Shown in pieces: positions 49,570 to 60,286 of a DNA stretch of 64,000 nucleotides; positions within the stretch are counted from its first letter, which is position 1, and each line of letters starts with the position of its first letter. Below the pieces are notes generated by a model, which saw only the letters and a program-made list of their open reading frames with translations, was not told where the DNA came from and did not search any database. Origin of the DNA: Hemileia vastatrix (lineage: Eukaryota > Basidiomycota > Pucciniomycetes > Pucciniales > Zaghouaniaceae); NCBI GenBank assembly GCA_030280995.1, contig JASXTE010000002.1, forward strand, positions 27,191,683-27,255,682, in the 5' to 3' direction. Position numbers and translations under genes: made by a program.

Positions 49570-52500
49570 TAAACCCTCTGCCACAGTTGCACCTAAAAAA
49601 TATGCAACAAATACTTGTTATAAATGTAACAAACCATGGCAGAAGGGTCATGTTTGTGACAAGAAAATTCATCTTGTTGAACAAAATGAAGACACTGATG
49701 AAGCTGATGTTGATGTCAATAATTCTTCTAGTGACTGTGAAAGTAATATCTCCTATGATAACTACTCTGTTAAAGATGTTTTAATGTTGGAACAGGATGT
49801 TTATTTTTTAGATAATATATCTGAAGAATGTGTATTGGATTTATCTTCAGTATAAAATGGTGAAAAAATTAAGGATATTACTAACAATTCTATAGCCATA
49901 TCCCCTTTGAAGGCACCTGTTATCATTAATGGTAAAGATGTTGATGTAGTTCTTGATTCTGGTTCTGGAGGAGGTGTAGTGTCTGAAAAAGCTTTAGCTT
50001 CAGTGGATAAGGAATATTTGAGTAAATTATTACCTATAACTTCTGAAAAATGGAGAGGGTATGGTTCTACCTTAATTCCTATTGGCAAATACAAAACCTC
50101 TGTATTCTTCAAATATAATGGTGGTTTTGTCAGAGCTATTTTTGAATTTGTTGTCATGAAAAATGATAATTTAATCTATTGGTTTATTATGGGTAATGAT
50201 ATTTTAACCATGTTTGGTGTGAAATTGGACCCAGAAAATAATTGCTTCACCTTGGGATTGAATGGCAAAAGGAAATTCAAAATCTCCTCCTCTAGAAAAC
50301 CTTCTGGGAATCTGTTAAAGTCTTGTAACTAATTGATCCAGTGTAAAGGCAGAACAACAATTGAAATGGATGATTTATTAAATGAAATAAATACTGCTTC
50401 TTTTGGTGATCAGTTAACTAGTGAACAAAAGAATTCTATTATTGCCTCAATTACCTCTTTCCCTATGGCTTTTGCTCATGGTTCTCATGTCTTAGGAAGT
50501 GTTCAGGAAGAAATGAAAATTACCTTATCCTGTAACTTGAGTGATATTCCTCCTAGTCTTAAGAAAAAACCATATCCTGCTTCTCCAACAAAAAGAAAGG
50601 ATATTGAAGATAATATTGCCACATTATTAAAAATGAATATCATTGAGAAAGTGATTGTCACCCCCTAATATTGTGTCATCTCCCCAGTCTTAATTTCTTA
50701 TTAAAAAGATAAGGCTAGATTATGTGGAGATTACAGAGCATTAAACACTTATACTGTTGATGATATTTATCCTTTTCCCAGAATTAATTTAATACATGCT
50801 ACCTTGCAAGGTGCAAAATTTATTAGTTGTCTGGATGGAAATAAAGGGTATCATCAAGTTCCTGTTGAGAAAAATTCTCAAAATTTTTTGCTTATTGCTA
50901 CTCATATGGGAATATATAAGTATGTTAGAATGCCATTTGGCCCTAAAAATTCCCCTTCAGTTTTTCAAAAAGTCATGGATAACACTTTCCATCAGGAAAT
51001 AATTAAGGGATGGCTCATGGTGTATATTGATGATATCATAGTTTTTTCTAAAACTTTTGATGAACATATGGTTCATTTAAATAGGGTTTTCCAAAAAATT
51101 AATGAAATCAATATGACCTTGTCCTTGAAAAAGTGTAAATTTGGTTTTCAATCTTTGAAAGTCCTTCGCCATGTTGTGTCATGCCTACAAATTTTTGTGA
51201 CCACAACAAAGTTGCTGCTATTCAAAATGTAAAGGCACAAACTTCTGTAAGAGAAATTCAAAGTTTTTTGGGTATGTGTGGCTATTATAGACAATATATT
51301 AAAAATGATCAGGTCATAGCTTTACCACTTACCAAACTAACTAGGAAAGATGTTGCATTTATCTGGAATATTGACTGTCAAAAAGCTTTTGATACATTAA
51401 AATGTTGCTTAATGACAGCCCCTATATTAGCTCTTCCAGATTTCAACAAACCATTTGTCCTGTATACAGATTCTAGCTTTGTTGGTCTGGGTGCTGCCCT
51501 TCACCAGAAACAAATTATTAATGATAAATCCTCAGAGGTTGTAATTTATTATATTTCAAGAACCTTGAGAAATAGTGAATTGAAATATGGTGCCACTCAA
51601 TTAATGTGTTTAGAAGTTGTTTGAGCTCTTGAGAAGCTTCATTACTATCTAGATGACCAAAACTTTGAATTGGTAACTGACTGTAGTGCTGTGAAGTCCC
51701 TCTTAAACCTGAAAACACCTAATAGACAAATGTTCAGGTGGCAACTTGCTGTTCAAGAATACAGAGGACGGATGACAATTATCCATAGGGCTGGAAATGT
51801 TCACTCCAATGTTGATATGCTGTCCAGATTGCCTCTGCCAAATAATGACTCAAATCCTGCTTATGTACCTGAAGATGATACTGTTCATATCCATGGTATA
51901 TTTATAGTTGATATGGAAAAAGAGTTATTACAATTAATACTGGATTCATATGATAAGGATTCTGATTTAAATAAATTGGTTAATATCTTAAATGATCCTA
52001 AGAATGCTTCAATTCAAGCATTGATTAAAACTCTTCCTGAAAAGTATCAAAATGCTTTGAGTAAAGGAAAGTTTTCTTTTTAAGATGGTTATATATATTA
52101 TAGAACAAAGCTTACTAATGTAATTGTAATTCCTCCTTCTATGAAAGAAACTATCCTCAAACTTTGTCATGATGATATATTAGCTGGTCATTTTGATCTT
52201 GAAAAAACATTGATTAGAATCAAAAACACTGCTTGGTGGGCTAATATGTCTGAAGACACAAAATTATATGTTGAATCTTGTGATTCCTGCCAAAAATCTA
52301 AAAGGTTGACAGGGAAAAGAGCAGGGTTATTACAACATATTGAAGCATCTAATGCTCCTTGGCAAATAATTAACATATATTTTGTCACTGGTCTTCCTGT
52401 TGCAGGTAAATACAGCTTTAACTCTTGTTGGGTAATAGTAGATAGATTCACAAAAATGTGCAAATTTATTCCCACCCACAAAGATGTATCCGCAAAAGAA

Positions 52501-53459
52501 TTAGCTATCTTATGGTGGTCTTCCATGTTTAATATTATTGGTTTTCCTAAAGCCATTATCTCTGATAGAGATCCTAAATTTACTTCTGAGTTTTGGACCT
52601 CTTTGATGGATATTTGTGGCTGTGAGTTAAAATTTTCTACAGCTCACCATCCTCAGACAGATGGTCTAGCTGAGAGAATGATTAAAACTCTGTAAGATAT
52701 GATTAGAAGTTATTGTGCCTTTGGTTTAGAATATAAAGACAATGACAGATTTACTCATGACTGGGTCACTCTATTGCCTGGTCTTGAATTTGCATATAAT
52801 AGCACTGTTCATTCTGTCACTGAGAAAAAGCCTTTTGAGCTTTGGTTAGGTTATGTCCCAAATACTCCTGCTCAGATTCTCAATAATAAATTACCTAAGT
52901 TGGAACTACACCCTGGTGTAAAATCTTTTATGAAAATGCAAAAGCTATGCAAAAAACATGCTCAAAGCTGTATTGATAAAGCATTTGAATATGAAAAGAA
53001 AAGATGGGATAAATCCCATAAGGAGTAGACATTTTACAAGGGTGATGAAGTGTTGATATCTACTGTCCATTTCAATTTACAAGGTAACAAAAAATTAAAA
53101 GATCCTTTTGTAGGACCATTTGTTGTTAAAAGAATGATTGGAGATAATGAAGTAGAAGTTGTATTGTATTCTCCATATGATAGAAACATCCTGTTTTCCC
53201 ATTTTTTTTCTTAAGCCTTATACTTCCAACTGTGACTTATCTCCCAACTGAAGAGGAAGACCTAAGAAAAACCCTCAGGAAGTCACAGAAACTTCAGAAA
53301 TTGATAAAATTCTCAATGATAGAATTATCACTTCTGAAAGAGGTACTGAATATTTATTGAGATATAGGAACAAATCATCTGAACATGATGCATAGATACC
53401 TGGCAATGAGACTTCAAATCTTCCTATTCTGTTAAAAAAGTACAAAAAGAAAAAATCTT
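49570..53459 (+). pseudogene. Element A gag C-terminus and Pol with chromodomain, broken
   Basis: Continuation of the gag of element A: the knuckle CYKCNKPWQKGHVC is near 49617-49660, then protease VLDSGSGGG near 49948. RT has LDGNKGYHQ and YIDD near 50830-51040. RNase H is near 51460-51840, integrase near 52160-52690 (SDRDPKF, TDGLAERM) and a degraded chromodomain is at 53330-53459. In the first integrase Asp region NIYF replaces NMDF, so a catalytic Asp is lost. Stops at 49853, 50330, 50666, 50701, 51622, 52081, 52693 and 53026, with shifts near 51185 and 53185, make it clearly dead. Confidence 0.88.
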
Positions 53460-53482
53460 AGCATTTTTTTTTTTTTTTTTTT

Positions 53483-53494
53483 AGAGTGAGGGAG
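53483..53494 (+). promoter_or_regulatory. Polypurine tract of element A
   Basis: AGAGTGAGGGAG follows a long T run and directly precedes the 3' LTR. Confidence 0.75.
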
Positions 53495-54773
53495 TGTCAG
53501 CCAGGCTATACCAGGAGCCCAGTAAATTGTATGTTAATCTATTGGAGCTTAATGAGGGCAAAAAATTATACATTTTATGTATATAAATTAGTATTATATT
53601 GCATAATAAAATTATATAACAATTATATTATAATATAACTAAAATAAGGGTTATATTAAATTTATTATTAAATAAATTATAGATACAACTAAAACTCATT
53701 AAATACTTTATATTCTATAAATTTTGGCGCATTTTTCATGTATTTAATACTTATAAATTATTAATTAATTTATTAAATATATTATAGTTAAAAAATCAAA
53801 ATATTAACTTATAATATAATTAAATAAATAATTTAAATTAAAGTATTAAAATAAAACTTTTATATCATATGAATAATGAATATTGAGCGCTTTTTTGACT
53901 CATAATTATTTCATTAATGTATTAAGTTAGTCAAAACATTTTATTTAATTAATTACTAATGTTGTACTCTAAAATTTAGTAATAATATTAAATTAATAAA
54001 TTGTTTTAACCTAATTTAATTCTTACTCTAATAAAATGGGTTATATTAATTAATATCTTATGTTCCAGACTTAATTAATTAATTACACTAATTATTTTAT
54101 TAAAATAGTTTAATTTTTATGTCTCACTCAAAATGGGCAATTATCAAACGTGTTATAAATTGAATTAGTTAATACTTCAAGTGTGTCAATATTATTTAAT
54201 TACTCAATTACTTTAAGGATTTGATTGGGGTTAAATTGGTGGATTCTTTGGGCTCTTACTTATTTTTTAATTAATTGTTTTATATCTCTCCCTTACAGAT
54301 TTGGTACACTTAATTTTAACTATTAATTATTTCTTATCTTATTTTTTATAGGATGTAATCTCTTGTGGCGCTTCAGAGGGCCCCTCGCCTATATAAGGGC
54401 CTTGGGAAACCTCCTGTAGCTCTATCACCTACTATACAATCAAAATTGAACATATTTTTTAAATATACTACGTTTATTATTATTTTTATTAGTATTTCAA
54501 TTCTAATTTAAATTTTATATAACTAACTACAGGTTGCATTAAGTCTAATAGTAATAATAGTGTTTGCCGCGCAGAGAAAATAATACTTACTTAAAATAAA
54601 TATATTATCATTTCATAAGCCTCACCATTGTGTCAAATCCCAAGAAAACTTGTCGCCTCTATCTATCTCAGAATAATAATATTTTTATTATTTTTCTTTT
54701 ATTTCTTTATCTTTTATTATCTTCTTACTATTTTCCCTCTCTTCTTCTCCCTCTTCTAAACGACCGGCCCACA
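53495..54773 (+). repeat. 3' LTR of element A
   Basis: It pairs with 36679-37958. It is followed by CTGGA and the resumed 3' LTR of element D. Confidence 0.95.
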
Positions 54774-54778
54774 CTGGA

Positions 54779-55396
54779 GATCTTGGGACAAGCTCTGGAC
54801 AAACTCCAAAAAGCTCCAGTTAAAGAAAGTAGAGCATCTGACTTACAATGAATATAAATCCTGTAGACTTGAAATTAGACAGCATAGAACATCATATCAG
54901 GAACAATCATCAAACAACAACCAACAACAATAATGCATATTTTATCAATCATTAAATATTTTTCATAACAAATTATAAAAATCAAATACCCTTATTAATA
55001 TAACACTTTTAAATAAAAATTTTATTAATTTCACTCATCAACACTAATATTAAATTATAGGGTACCATTTTAAAGGTCTCATTACCAGGGATCAGATTTT
55101 AACAACTGAATCACATAAAAATAAAAGCTTCATAAAAATATATTATTCAATAATTTATATAAATTCTCTAAATACAGCTTTACTGTTGTGTTATTCAAGC
55201 TAATTATAAAGAACACTGATTCTACATCTCAACATCATTAATAATAAATAGTTTATTGGTTATTTCTTATCAAGTAGAGGTTATAGCTTAGATTTTTGCA
55301 AACTCTTTATTTACTTAAATGGACAGGGTTTTCTTCAGTTTATCCAGCCCCTTTGGATTCTGCTTAAAGAAAGGAAACTGTAAGAGTCTTTCTACA
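54779..55396 (+). repeat. 3' LTR of element D, right piece
   Basis: It continues the repeat cut at 36678. It aligns with about 24805-25431 and ends TTTCTACA. Confidence 0.88.
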
Positions 55397-55969
55397 CCAG
55401 GAACCTACCACCTCAAATACCTTCCACAGTTCCTTTACCATTTTTTACTGGAAAACCTAAATACACAGCATCCTCTACAGAAACTTCATTGATCTGAGAA
55501 CTAGTATTTACTAGTGCTCTAATATGCTTCCCATTAATTATAACCATTAAGTATCCTAATGGCCCTGCATAGTGTGGTACCCTTGATAGTCCCACAACTG
55601 GTTGAAATGAATGTTCTGCAGAATTGTACTCAACACAATTTGCAACTCTTTGCTTCCTAAATTTATCTACTATGCCATTTTCTACATCTGGCACTACTGC
55701 TGTTAACACCCCCAATGTCACTGAAACTGTTTTTTAAGACATTCTGAAATTAATTCTTCAGCTTCCCTAGGATATTCTGCATGAGCTGGGAACTGCATCC
55801 TCCATCTTTGTTGAGTTGCCTTTGCTCCAGATTTGTCCCTACCTGGCAGATTCTTTGGAGTATTATGCTTTGCTACAGGCATGTCTTGTGTCAGTACTTC
55901 TCTTTGCTGAACTACCTCTGGCTCCTCTAACAGTTGTTCTTTGATAAGCTGATCCATATCATAACCCAT
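55397..55969 (-). pseudogene. Element E gag C-terminus and protease (N-terminal part)
   Basis: 55969-55718 is a linker rich in charged residues. 55721-55413 carries PLGYLMVIINGKHIRALVN and then TSSQINEVSVEDAV, the retropepsin flap and active-site region. The expected Asp-Thr-Gly is Asn-Thr-Ser, so the catalytic Asp is lost. It is cut at 55397 by element D; the rest of the domain follows at 24306. Confidence 0.7.
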
Positions 55970-55981
55970 TTTATTTGAAGA

Positions 55982-57342
55982 TTAATCTTCCATCTCCACA
56001 TCCTCATGTGGTACTGGTGTATTTTCTCTCATAGTATACCCTAACTTCTTGATGTCCTCTGGATTTGCATACTTGGGGACAGCCCTTCTTGGCCTACTAA
56101 CAGTTGGTGGAGCCATTTTCTTATTTTTGGCTGAAAACATCTCCAACCGCGCTGTAGTGATTGGCACTGCAACTGCCCCTCTTTGAACTTGAAATCCAAT
56201 ACTGCACTAGTTACTGAAAAATTTACTGACTTTGAGTTTTTATCCGCAGGCTCCTTTCCCTTACTAGACTTGACCTCCATGGCTTTCTTGTTAATATGAT
56301 CAATGACCTTGGCTTGCATCCCTCAATCCTTATCCATAACAAGCTTTTTTCTGTCCTCTAACATTAAAGCTGTCCCATCCTCAAAAACTGCCTTGTCTTC
56401 TTTGTCTTTCTGAAGCACATTACATCTCATCCATGTATGACCTTCCTTATTACATTTATAACATACCATAGAGGAAAACCACAATGTTTGAGAAGTAAAT
56501 CTAGGCTTGTGTTTAGCTTCTTCACTCAACTTCTTCTCCAAACCTTCAATTCTTGTCATCACTGAGTTTGAATCCTGTGAAATTTCCTTTGCTTTTGGAG
56601 TTGACACTGAGGAAGGTGCTCCAGTACTAGGTGAAAACTCTATTACCTCTACATCCTCTAAAGAAACCCTGGATGCTCGGCACTCTACCCAATGCAACTT
56701 CATTTCTGCTTCCACAGCCATTTCCACTTCCTCTAACCCTAAATACTTATAATCCTTTTTACTCTTCCTAACCAATTTTCTTTTGTTATCAAAGTGCTTT
56801 TTTGTCTAATATTCAAGCTCAGGCGCTAGCGCCTCACAAAAACAAGGTAATGATGCACTAGTATCACTAAAGTCTTTATTACTGACTAAATAATCTACTA
56901 CTTGATTAATCTCTTGTTGAAAATTTTTAAAATCTTTACGGTCTCTCACACCCCCTTTAGCTTTTTCCCTATTTACCAAGACATCTGGATCCTTGGTAAT
57001 ATACCTAGTTTCCTCAGTAGGTTTAGGAAATCTCTTTAATATCTGCACTTTCAGAGCCATCCAGTGGCGTTTCTCATGACCATACATTTCTTCTAGACTG
57101 TCTTTATATTCATTTGTGACAAAAAATAACACTTGATGCACCATATCATAATCTGATGCTCCATGTACTTCTGCTTCTTGCTCAAACCTTCTCAAAAACT
57201 TTTGAGTTTTAATTCCAGTAAACCGCAAGCTTTCTTCCTTGCACCTAATAATTGTGAAAACCATAGGCGGTGTTGAAGCCATAGAATTGGAATATTTCAC
57301 CCTCTCCTGAGTAAACTTAGAGGTAGTAGTAGTAGTTTCCAT
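55982..57342 (-). pseudogene. Element E Gag
   Basis: ATG 57342 (METTTTTSKFTQ) opens a 178-codon frame containing the gag domain (FTGIKTQKFLRRFEQEAEV, DPDVLVNREKAKGGVRDRKDF) and ending at 56806. A second frame, 56775-56323, holds a coiled-coil-like stretch and a canonical knuckle CYKCNKEGHTWMRC near 56471-56430. Two further overlapping short frames lead to the protease. The two gag halves are separated by a stop and a short gap only. The related gag of element D has lost its knuckle His, so this copy is the better reference. Confidence 0.78.
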
Positions 57343-57350
57343 TCTACCTT

Positions 57351-57578
57351 TTAACTACTAAAACAATAATAAAAAACAAATAAGCACTAAAAAGCTTATA
57401 CCAACTATATTCTCTAATACAGCCCTAGGCTACACTTTGATAAAGGCTCAATCCACTTGTTGTAGACCCTACAACTCTTCCTTTGAAGTGCCTGCTTGAT
57501 TACATCCTCTTTTACAAAACACTAAAAAAAAAATAATAACAAAGCTTACAATCTGGCTGCCAATGTTGGGACACCAAT
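57351..57578 (-). other. Leader and primer-binding site of element E
   Basis: The minus strand reads TGGTGTCCCAACATTGG starting two bases inside the LTR boundary, at about 57576-57560. This is a standard TGG-type primer-binding site like that of element D. The rest is an untranslated leader. Confidence 0.65.
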
Positions 57579-58594
57579 TGAAGAAAGAAAACTGTTCTAT
57601 AATACTAAACTATATACAAAATCTAAGATGGGTTGGTTCTTCTCTTTTAAAGAATAAAAAAACAAGTACCTGCCACTCTAATTTTAAAGACAGTGAAAGC
57701 ATGTATTATAAGTTTGGTCATCTAAATTTATTGGAGAAGAAAGTAGGGTAAGTTTGTAGATATCTTTAAAAGAAAAAAAGCAAAATATATTTTAATATAA
57801 GTAATCAATCTTATGTCCAGATCTATTCTCAGTAAGCGCTAGTATTCTCAGTGACTCCCTCTTGAAGCTCTCTATCTAATACTATTCTTACTGTAGCAAT
57901 AAAATAAATCTACAGTTCTACCTCTGGTATGCACACCTGTTATGTACAAAAAAAATAAAATAAATCTTTTTCTCTTTTATCTATATCAAAAATATTTACT
58001 CTCTTTTATTCCTCTCTTTTTCTTTTTAAATGTGATGGCTTTTATATACATTTATATGTTCAGTGCCCCTTTCCTATGTTTCCTTCCCCTACTAGATTTC
58101 CTACAAAGGTTTAGCCCTAATACAAAATATCAAATGGTAACTATGTATCTCAATAATCTATGTAAATTTTTTAGCATAAGTCTTGGCTCTAATAGCGCCT
58201 GAAACATCTAGACAAGAACAACTATTAGCACCTGATGTTCCCCTTTCGGGTACATACCCTAGATTTCTTGAGATTCATGACTTAATAATAGGTACTGTAC
58301 TGCCTTCATATCTATTGTATAACCCACACTCACCACATGAGTCCCTACCAATAGTGAAACTTTCTGCGCAAAGCAAATGAAGTCCCTATTATGTATAATA
58401 ATTTCTTAACCCTTCTTTCTTTGACCTGTTTCTCATTTCCTTGGGTGGAAACAGCTTTTCCCAAAAGGCATTGCTCTTATCTAAGTGTGATTTTCATACC
58501 ATTGCTTATTTCTGCTTCCTAACTCCATATTATGCATCTAGTGCTAAACATAACTTTCACAAGTACATACTGTATCCTCTTATCCCATAGTTCA
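57579..58594 (-). repeat. 5' LTR of element E
   Basis: 1,016 bp, matching 7122-8137. It lies directly upstream of the primer-binding site and gag of element E. Confidence 0.88.
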
Positions 58595-58650
58595 GTATGC
58601 ACTCCCTCTTTCAGGCTGAGGTCAAGTACAAAGACATGAACTAGCTTGAA
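58595..58650. other. Short spacer between elements E and H
   Basis: 56 bp with no feature. It would be the flanking host sequence of both elements. Confidence 0.4.
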
Positions 58651-60107
58651 TGGTCAGTTGTCTAGAAGATTCAAATGGTCCTATATGAATACTGGAGTAT
58701 AAATCCAATAAGTAGTAAAATATAATCAAAATTAAAGGTCTCAGTAATATAATTCTCACTATTTTTTTATATGGCTTACAATCTTTGTAGTTGGTAGAAA
58801 AATAGATTTAATAATTCAGATACTATTCAAAAAGTCTTATAAAAGTACTAATTGATATGTATTGTAATTTATTTGGTTATATTGGTAAATTGTAAATGAT
58901 AAAGAATGTAGAAACAAGACCCAAAAACCTCCTTCTTTTATACACACTGAATTCCCCAATGATTACCTTGATGTACCATCTAATACACAGTTAATGACGC
59001 CTCAAAACAACTAATAGACCTGCCTATCAACATCCCTAGTAACGCATGACATAATTAGACAAGTAACAACCATCAAAATCCTGTAATAATAAGGAAAATC
59101 CTTCAAAATTAAATAAAAAGACAAAAAGAGAGTATATGCGTATAAAACAATAATATGAAAGACTAAAGGAGACTTTTTAAGGTTAATAATAGCTTAATAA
59201 TAAGGGGGATTTACTGTAGAAATGGAGGGGCTAATTCTGACATTATACTATGTGAAATTCCCATCTAAAAATAACCAATATTGACTGAGAAACCACCCAA
59301 AAACTCAAAAAAGATCGTGAGATGTGGGGTAACTACATGCAGTCTTTGGCAGGCGCTTTCATGGGTAAATCCTTGACTAAAATTAGGCAAATTTAAGCGT
59401 GGTGATGAAATAAGACACCAAGAGTGAGATTATTAATGAAATTAGTGCATATAAAGAGGGTCAATGCATTATTAATTAAGCTAGGACACTAAATAAGCGC
59501 CTGTTGCCTATTTTAGTGTTTCCCCACAGTGGGTGTAGAATGTGGGGTAATTATAGTGTGAAAAAGCTAACTTTGCTAAAAATGAAGCTATTCACATGGG
59601 AAAAAAGCAGGCAGTATGTGGCCAGTACACAGAAGCCATTTCTGGCATAGAAAACACCAAATTTGAAAAGTGTTATTTTTATGCATTTAAATAGCCAAAT
59701 CAATAGTCCTAAATGAGAAAAATTGATCTGTCAAAGCGCATTTTTGATATTCTCAAATTTATAGCGCATATAGTCAACTTTTAAGTGAAATAAAGCGCAT
59801 TTCTTGTTTTTTGCATAAAACAGTGAAAATAACAGCTTTAAGTTTACTTAAAAATTATGTAGCCTTATACTTAAGGTTCTTAAGATTACCCTAACACATT
59901 CCAACTTAATATTAAGTACATAAGACTTATAAAAGGTGGATATATGCATGTATATAAGGTGTTATAATGGCATATTTTGTATATTATCTTAATTTTACTT
60001 ATGTATACTGTTTGTATACTCTTAATTATTATTCCCATGTATAGTTCATGTGTTTAACATAACTTATAAGTACTTTTTACTCAGTCCTGGGGATATACAG
60101 GTTGACA
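58651..60107 (-). repeat. 3' LTR of element H (left boundary approximate)
   Basis: The right end is firm (GTTGACA next to the internal region). The left end near 58651 (TGGTCAGTTGTCTAG) is proposed from a weak match to the LTR start of G and from a minus-strand TATAAAAG near 58937-58944, about 290 bp away as in the other LTRs. Confidence 0.6.
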
Positions 60108-60286
60108 CTTGCCCACTCAAAAAAACAATAAAAAAAATGATAAGTTATACATTTTATTTATTTATTTGTAATTTTCAGGTATTCAGATTAATTCTGTAGC
60201 ATTAAAGATTATACTTTAAAGAAATAAAACATAATAAAATATTATGAGTACTAGTTTTTTAACCTCTCAGCTGGTTGAACAGAAAT

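Larger units (their letters stand above)
40874..49574 (+). mobile_element. Chromovirus B, inserted in the gag of element A
   Basis: LTRs 40879-41655 (777 bp) and 48770-49569 (800 bp) start TGTCAGCCAGG and end CCTTGACA, with a perfect TAAAC target-site duplication (40874-40878, 49570-49574). I count about twenty substitutions between the LTRs plus a 23-bp deletion in the 5' copy, roughly two percent. It is the innermost layer of the nest. Confidence 0.96.
36674..54778 (+). mobile_element. Chromovirus A, split by element B
   Basis: LTRs 36679-37958 (1,280 bp) and 53495-54773 (1,279 bp) start TGTCAGCCAGG and end GGCCCACA. A perfect CTGGA target-site duplication lies at 36674-36678 and 54774-54778. 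The internal region holds gag and pol in plus orientation, interrupted at 40878 by element B. The LTRs differ by a few percent by eye, so A is older than B and younger than D. Confidence 0.95.
24307..55396 (+). mobile_element. Ty3-type LTR retrotransposon D, old, split by a solo LTR and element A
   Basis: 5' LTR 24307-25431, primer-binding site, gag, a repeat-bearing linker, pol to 31983, an antisense gene, polypurine tract, and a 3' LTR in two pieces (36140-36678 and 54779-55396). It belongs to the same lineage as E but lies on the opposite strand. It sits inside E near the end of the protease domain. The flanking pentamers (acccg and ccagg) do not match well, so the target-site duplication is either decayed or misplaced. 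Stops and frame changes are frequent. Confidence 0.8.
7122..58594 (-). mobile_element. Ty3-type LTR retrotransposon E, old, split by nested insertions
   Basis: Two LTRs of identical length (1,016 bp) and orientation lie at 7122-8137 and 57579-58594. Between them, in correct minus-strand order, are a primer-binding site, gag, protease, RT, RNase H, integrase and a GPY/F-like tail with no chromodomain, broken by element D (24307-55396) and element G (8818-17668). The LTR pair differs at roughly one position in ten over the part I compared. I did not find a convincing target-site duplication: the flanks are catgg before 7122 and gtatg after 58594. The claim that 7122-8137 is the partner LTR, and not a solo copy, therefore rests on order and orientation. 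Confidence 0.6.
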
